A DNA stretch of 64,000 bases, from the NCBI GenBank assembly GCA_024349245.1, contig JALDNG010000005.1, positions 21,403,001 to 21,467,000 on the forward strand. The letters run 5' to 3'. Made by a program: the position numbers and the translations under genes. Source of the DNA: Neodontobutis hainanensis (taxonomy: Eukaryota > Chordata > Actinopteri > Gobiiformes > Odontobutidae). The notes below the pieces were generated by a model, which worked only from the letters and a program-made list of their open reading frames with translations, made no database searches and was not told the origin of the DNA. This document shows, piece after piece, positions 60,801-64,000 of this stretch; the stretch's first letter is position 1, and the number at the start of each line of letters is the position of its first letter.

Positions 60801-61620
60801 CATCCCTTTATGACCGCCATGTACCCATCCTCTGAAGGCTACTTCCAGCAGGATAATGCACCATGTCACAAAGCTCGAATCATTTTATATTGGCCCCCAC
60901 AGTCACCAGATCTCAACCCAATAGAGCATCTTTGGGATGTGGTGGAACGGGAGCTTCGTGCCCTGGATGTGCATCCCACAAATCTCCATCAACTGCAAGA
61001 TGCTATCCTATGAATATGGGCCAACATTTCTAAATAATGCTTTCAGCACCTTGTTGAATCAATGCCACATAGAATTAAGGCAGTTTTTGTTCAAATTTTA
61101 TATATAGACCCTCAAAGGATTATTAGGAACACCATACTAATACTGTGTTTGACCCCCTTTCACCTTCAGAACAGCCTTAATTGGTTGTAATGAGTGGTTA
61201 TTTCAGTCAAAGTTGCTCTTCTATCAGCTTGAATCAGTCGGCCCATTCTCCTCTGACCTCAGCATCAACAAGGCATTTTCGCCCACAGGACTGCCGCATA
61301 CTAGATGTTTTTCCCTTTTCACACCATTCTTTGTAAACCCTAGAAATGGCTGTGCGTGAAAATCCCAGTAACTGAGCAGATTGTGAAATACTCAGACCGG
61401 CCCGTCTGGCACCAACAATCATGCCATGCTCCAAATTGCTTAAATCACCTTTCTTTCCCATTCTGACATTCAGTTTGGAGTTCAGGAGATTGTCTTGACC
61501 AGGACCACACCCCTAAATGCACTGACGCAACTGCCATGCGATTGGTTGATTAGATTCTTGCATTAATGAGACATTGAAAATTGAACAGGTGTTCCTAATA
61601 ATCCTTTAGGTGGGTGAGTG

Positions 61621-61663
<43 letters not shown>

Positions 61664-64000
61664 ATATACATACACACACATATATACACACACAAAGTAA
61701 TAATGCTTGACAACAACAATAGGGAAATTATGTACCCACTGTAAAGGAGGTTGCGCTGGTTTTATTTGAAGAATGAATACAAATCCTACCAATTTCTTGT
61801 ACAAGCTCATCAGAAGATATCCTGAAAAAGCTTTAGGTCCTTCAGAAAGGAGGTTCTACAAAGTACTGACTTAAAATAAATAAAAACTTATTCACACTCC
61901 CTTTTACTTGCTGATTTTGTATTTTATGATTGCCAGCTCCTTTTTGTCATATCTGAAACCATTTCAGCGTCTAGCATTTTTGGACAGTGTTCAAGAATTG
62001 CAAAACATTCACATTGCGATGCATGTGGCAGAGTGGTTAGCACTCCTGCCTCACAGCAAAAAAGTTGTGAGTTCAAACCCCGGCCGACGCAAACATTCTT
62101 GGCTGACTCCAGTCTTTCTGTGATGAGTCCTCCACGTGTTACCGTGGGTTCTCTCCGGGTACTCCGGCTTCCTCCCACCGTTTAAAGACATGCATCTATA
62201 GGTTAATTGGCAACTCTAAAGTGTCCCTAGTGAATAAATGTGAGCAAGAGGTCCCCCTCGAAAACAAGATGATTCATCTCATGGGATAAATCCTCACAAA
62301 AATGTGAATAAATTATTTCTGAACTGTAGACAGCTAGGGATACAGCTTTAGGCTAAATGCAAAAATATACAAAGTCTAATGTTCCAGGCTGACCAACGTT
62401 GTTCAGAGCAGATTTGTTGTCGTGATTGGGATTGTTAGCAATTGATGGCATATGGTACAGTGGGCACATAATCCGTATTGCAAAGTGTTTTAACTGAAAA
62501 GTATTCAGTGTGGCAGGAAATCGGACTTTGTATGTTATTATAAATAGACAGGATGAAAACAAATGATCAAGTTAGTGGTTTTGGCGTGACCAGCTGAAGC
62601 CTGTCTAGAGTCCTGTATTTTATCATAATTTAAAAACTATGAATCAATTGAAATGGCAAATATAGCAACACACTTCTTCATCTCAATGTCACACCGCCCT
62701 ATTGTATATAATGATTGAAGTTGTTACTTTTATTTTCTATTGTGACTAACATGCTGGTCTCTCCACGCACTAGTAGATATTTTTCTGTCATCCATGAGGA
62801 ATATAAACCTTAACTTGTCTATGCTTTAAGTTGCACAAACAACTGATTAAAGCTGACACTGATCCCTGTAAACCTACATCTACAGCAGCGGACCGATGAT
62901 AAACACATTTCAATGGGCTGAAAGCTATTTATGTATCAATCAAACTCCACTCAACAATATGGTCACGACTGAATGCATGTTGGAGGGAGGAGAGGACAGA
63001 ACTGTATAAGAATGGGGGGTGTTGTATGCAGATGCATAAAAATACTGACATGCACAGTTGTAAGAATATTCACCATATTTTGTACTGGCTTGTATTGACT
63101 TCTTACAGCTATAGCCTGGTAATGTGTCTTCCCTGTCACCAGACTAATGGTGGGCTGCTTGACCCTCTGCCTTGGAAAAAAAGTGGAAGAGAGACTTGGC
63201 AAAGGGTGTCAAGAAGTAGGGAGAGGAGAGGGGGAAGGGGAGATCAAAGCTGATACGTGTTGCTGATACGAGCTTACAATGCTGGTTTTGACACTTTATT
63301 AGAGGCGCCAATGATGCAGTCAAGAAAATGGGCAACTAGGAAAACAGGATGAGGTTTGTGTTTGCTGAATACACAAATTTATAGGTCAATAGTTGTGGTT
63401 CAATTACCATATTTGCTTTACATTATGAAGTGTCAAATTAGAAATGTGTAATGGAAAGAGTGAACATTAAACTCCTATCAGCAGCTGTTTCTACCAAGAA
63501 CTTTGTGGATTAAAACTATTGCAGTCATTGTCTACAATAAAGTACAACTTACTCAACGTTAGAGTACGCTGCCTAAAAGGTATAAAGATTTTCTTTTGAG
63601 TTTTCAAAAGATAAGAAACTATAAGAAAACCTTTGTTAATTCCAGCAGTACATACTATTTTTCTATAACATTCCTGACATGACTACACAGAAGAACTTAT
63701 TGATTTTTAGTAAATAATAGAATGGACTTAATATGCATTTTCCTTTTTTAAACACTTCAGAAATTTGCTTTAGTTTGCTTAATGACCTATGGAAACAAAC
63801 ACTGTTTATATTGCAACAGATGAAGTCTCTCATGACTGTGTTCCTAAGTCAATTACGTCACTAGAATTGACAACACTTGCCTTCTTCTTTTGTGGTGGGT
63901 TGCTTGAGTGAGGAGGTGTGCCACTGTCTGGGTAACTTCCCCCAAAATGAAGGTCCCCATAAGGTGACATGGAACCGTGGTCCCCCATGAGACCACTTAG
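51859..64000 (-). CDS. setd5: setd5, C-terminal part (last five coding exons), partial at right edge
   Basis: SETD5 is a nuclear SET-domain protein of the KMT2E/SETD5 group that acts with HDAC3 and PAF1 complexes in chromatin regulation; its SET domain lies off the window. Minus-strand exons: (64000)-63881, 55717-55476, 53877-53756, 52720-52638, 52236-51859; 945 nt, 314 residues plus stop. Recognition rests on PPQKKK joined to VSLLEYRKRKQ, the motif shared by SETD5 and KMT2E, followed by the Ser/Pro-rich tail (SYSSPVTEAVSPSEPPPVP), VERLREGQGVLERVLRSIKM, and an end reading SGVRTQSGGF. The C-terminal region is disordered and has no catalytic domain. The first intron starts with GC (aag|gcaagt) where the others start with GT. 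Reading phases agree at every junction. Confidence 0.85.
52721..53755. other. setd5 intron with an ACTAAAACT-rich element
   Basis: The left part (52930-52985: gaaacgaaaactaaataaag, atgactaaaacgataactaa) and the right part (53610-53735: actaaaactagactaaaact, aaaatgactaaaatgagacc) share a simple ACTAAAA-type motif seen at the ends of a common fish repeat. The middle (53000-53600) shows no ORF. Confidence 0.4.
54095..55355 (+). mobile_element. Tc1-like transposon with ~150-bp terminal inverted repeats, defective
   Basis: The left end (ttatgcaaccagcaagtttt, ggaaatgacaggcgtcttcc, tgtcatgtccaaacttattt) is the inverted copy of the right end (gggtatgaatcattttggac, aatgacacaggcatcttcc in reverse, attcaaccagcaagttttt in reverse). 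Between lies a Tc1-type transposase: GNALGIFFPANG-like start of the core, NNDPKHTA (second Asp) and WPTQSPDLNPIENL (third acidic block). A frameshift lies near 54750 and a stop (TGA) follows ENL at 55010, so it is not functional. It sits in the setd5 intron between exons starting at 53877 and 55717, opposite in orientation to the gene. Confidence 0.85.
55718..56560. other. setd5 8.2-kb intron, 3' part, nothing recognised
   Basis: About 840 bp upstream of the VSLLEYRKR exon without a recognised element. Confidence 0.4.
56565..57590 (+). mobile_element. Tc1-like 5' fragment split by a nested insertion
   Basis: Starts like a Tc1 terminal repeat (cagtgttgtgcaaaagtatt followed by tgcc) and continues with transposase-region text (ccacaccaaactggccttaa, gaaccatctaaaactctca, caagccttcatcagagaggc). 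At 56969 it is broken by an insert and resumes at about 57488 with aagaccagaggagactcaga. No 3' end of the element is seen. Confidence 0.55.
56969..57488. mobile_element. MITE-like insert nested in the Tc1 fragment
   Basis: Ends tagccgtgtttccatg and, reverse-complemented, tagctgcatttccatt (12 of the first 15 bases match), flanked by the interrupted Tc1 text on both sides. Length about 520 bp. Open frames inside have no recognisable product. The duplicated target appears to be TA or TAG. Confidence 0.5.
57635..58015 (+). mobile_element. Tc1-like transposase, 5' half
   Basis: Begins with the start of the transposase (gaatggggaagaaatggg) and reads VVGARRAGLSILKTADSWEH-like text with frame breaks, through MSIDCMVRIWRKEH and a VIVQAGCVMVQGIFS block that precedes the middle of the DDE core. 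It ends abruptly at about 58015. The matching 3' half resumes at about 59450. Confidence 0.6.
58016..59449. repeat. 1.4-kb segment interrupting the Tc1 element, includes a SINE
   Basis: The segment separates two parts of one Tc1-like element. It contains a family 1 SINE on the minus strand (58262-58490: gaggaagccggagtacctgg, cattcactaaggacacttta, catggacaatggccagttgg). The remainder is AT-rich without an ORF. It is either an insertion or the product of a more complex rearrangement. Confidence 0.5.
59450..59722 (+). mobile_element. Tc1-like transposase, 3' half and right end
   Basis: gtttcttgaacaagacaatg (D-N-E block), tcaccagagctcaatccaat (SPELNPIE), ggatgtggtggaatgggag, and the 3' end gttgtacctaataaagtggc. 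It completes the element begun at 57635. Confidence 0.6.
59727..60328 (-). mobile_element. Tc1-like element of another family, truncated
   Basis: Starts with the terminal sequence tacagtggcaataaaaagta followed by tgtgaacc. The body reads on the minus strand as the C-terminal half of a Tc1 transposase (cattgggttgaggtctggg-like segment = acidic block; gttgttgtcctgttgcatc = QQDNN-like block). It is cut at about 60328, where the next element begins. Confidence 0.65.
60329..61099 (+). mobile_element. Tc1-like element lacking its left end
   Basis: Starts ctgaactccaaactgaatg and encodes most of a transposase in shifting frames: GARRAGLSISQSAQ-like text near 60400, MGRLIQATLTEIITRYNRG (60530-60590), then one long frame (60729-61013) with YFQQDNAPCHKA and YWPPQSPDLNPIEHLWDVV, the last two acidic blocks of the DDE core. 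Frame breaks and the missing left terminal repeat make it inactive. Confidence 0.8.
61100..61622 (-). mobile_element. Internally deleted derivative of the neighbouring Tc1 family
   Basis: Both ends are present: caaaggattattaggaacac at the left and its inverse ggtgttcctaataatccttt at the right. On the minus strand a single frame (61461-61234) starts MGKKGDLSNLEHGMIVGARR and keeps the helix-turn-helix region; the catalytic core is deleted. At ~520 bp it is a MITE-like derivative that could be moved in trans. It lies head to head with the preceding plus-strand copy. Confidence 0.8.
61622..61695. repeat. (TA)n/(CA)n microsatellite
   Basis: TA repeats with one interruption followed by a short CA-rich part, directly at the right end of the deleted Tc1 derivative (whose target is TA). 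Confidence 0.9.
62022..62290 (+). repeat. tRNA-headed SINE, family 1
   Basis: gcatgtggcagagtggttag, cactcctgcctcacagcaa, gagttcaaaccccggccg, ggttctctccgggtactccg, taattggcaactctaaagtg, and the tail gaaaacaagatgattcatct, which is shared with the 33.3-kb copy. The 3' middle block present in the 46.6-kb copy (cagggtgtaccctgcc) is missing in both. Confidence 0.8.
62291..63880. other. setd5 8.2-kb intron, 5' part, nothing recognised
   Basis: Unremarkable AT-rich sequence with a purine-rich patch near 63190-63245. No exon or repeat end recognised. The intron begins with gcaagt at 63880. Confidence 0.4.

Noticed and set aside
62022..62095. Possible tRNA gene on the plus strand
   Set aside because: Same reasoning; it is the pol III head of SINE family 1 and recurs in other copies.

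Overview
The window is vertebrate nuclear DNA, most likely from a teleost (spiny-rayed) fish. Three multi-exon genes with GT-AG introns can be read exon by exon. The introns and spacers are full of fish-type transposons: Tc1/mariner-like elements of several families, tRNA-derived SINEs, degraded LINEs, hAT-like and palindromic MITEs, and one retroviral integrase scrap. There is no prokaryotic feature, CRISPR array or genuine tRNA/rRNA gene.

Layout: (1) 1-1723, minus strand: exon 1 of pdrg1 (29 codons); the rest of the gene lies off the left edge. (2) 1.7-9.7 kb: spacer with LINE and Tc1 scraps and one intronless plus-strand ORF (4953-6356) for an unrecognised 467-residue coiled-coil protein. 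That ORF carries a recent internal duplication, and a minisatellite and an A19 tract follow it. (3) 9695-19885, minus strand: complete zxdc coding region (10 exons, 1191 residues, ten C2H2 fingers). (4) 19.9-24.5 kb: spacer with a (TA)n tract, an apparent 1.26-kb hAT-like element and probable mtmr14 3'UTR. (5) 24540-41722, minus strand: complete mtmr14 coding region (19 exons, 640 residues, intact CX5R phosphatase signature). (6) 41.7-51.9 kb: transposon-rich spacer with no recognisable gene. (7) 51859-64000, minus strand: the last five coding exons of setd5 (314 residues); the SET domain lies off the right edge. The penultimate visible intron is 8.2 kb, has a GC donor and holds nested Tc1 elements.

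All four recognised genes are transcribed leftward (setd5, mtmr14, zxdc, pdrg1). Their products work separately: setd5 in chromatin regulation, mtmr14 in phosphoinositide turnover and autophagy, zxdc in transcription, pdrg1 in the prefoldin-like co-chaperone complex. They are neighbours, not an operon. Exon boundaries were placed by hand from splice sites, reading phase and recalled human homologues; all exon lengths sum to whole codons. No alignment or database search was run.

The most interesting items are the coiled-coil ORF, an overlapping strong-context uORF on zxdc, the GC-AG intron of setd5, a 169-bp palindromic MITE with exact 6-bp target duplications, an unclassified ~390-bp repeat present in inverted copies 41 kb apart, and a head-to-head transposon pair able to form a long hairpin inside a setd5 intron.
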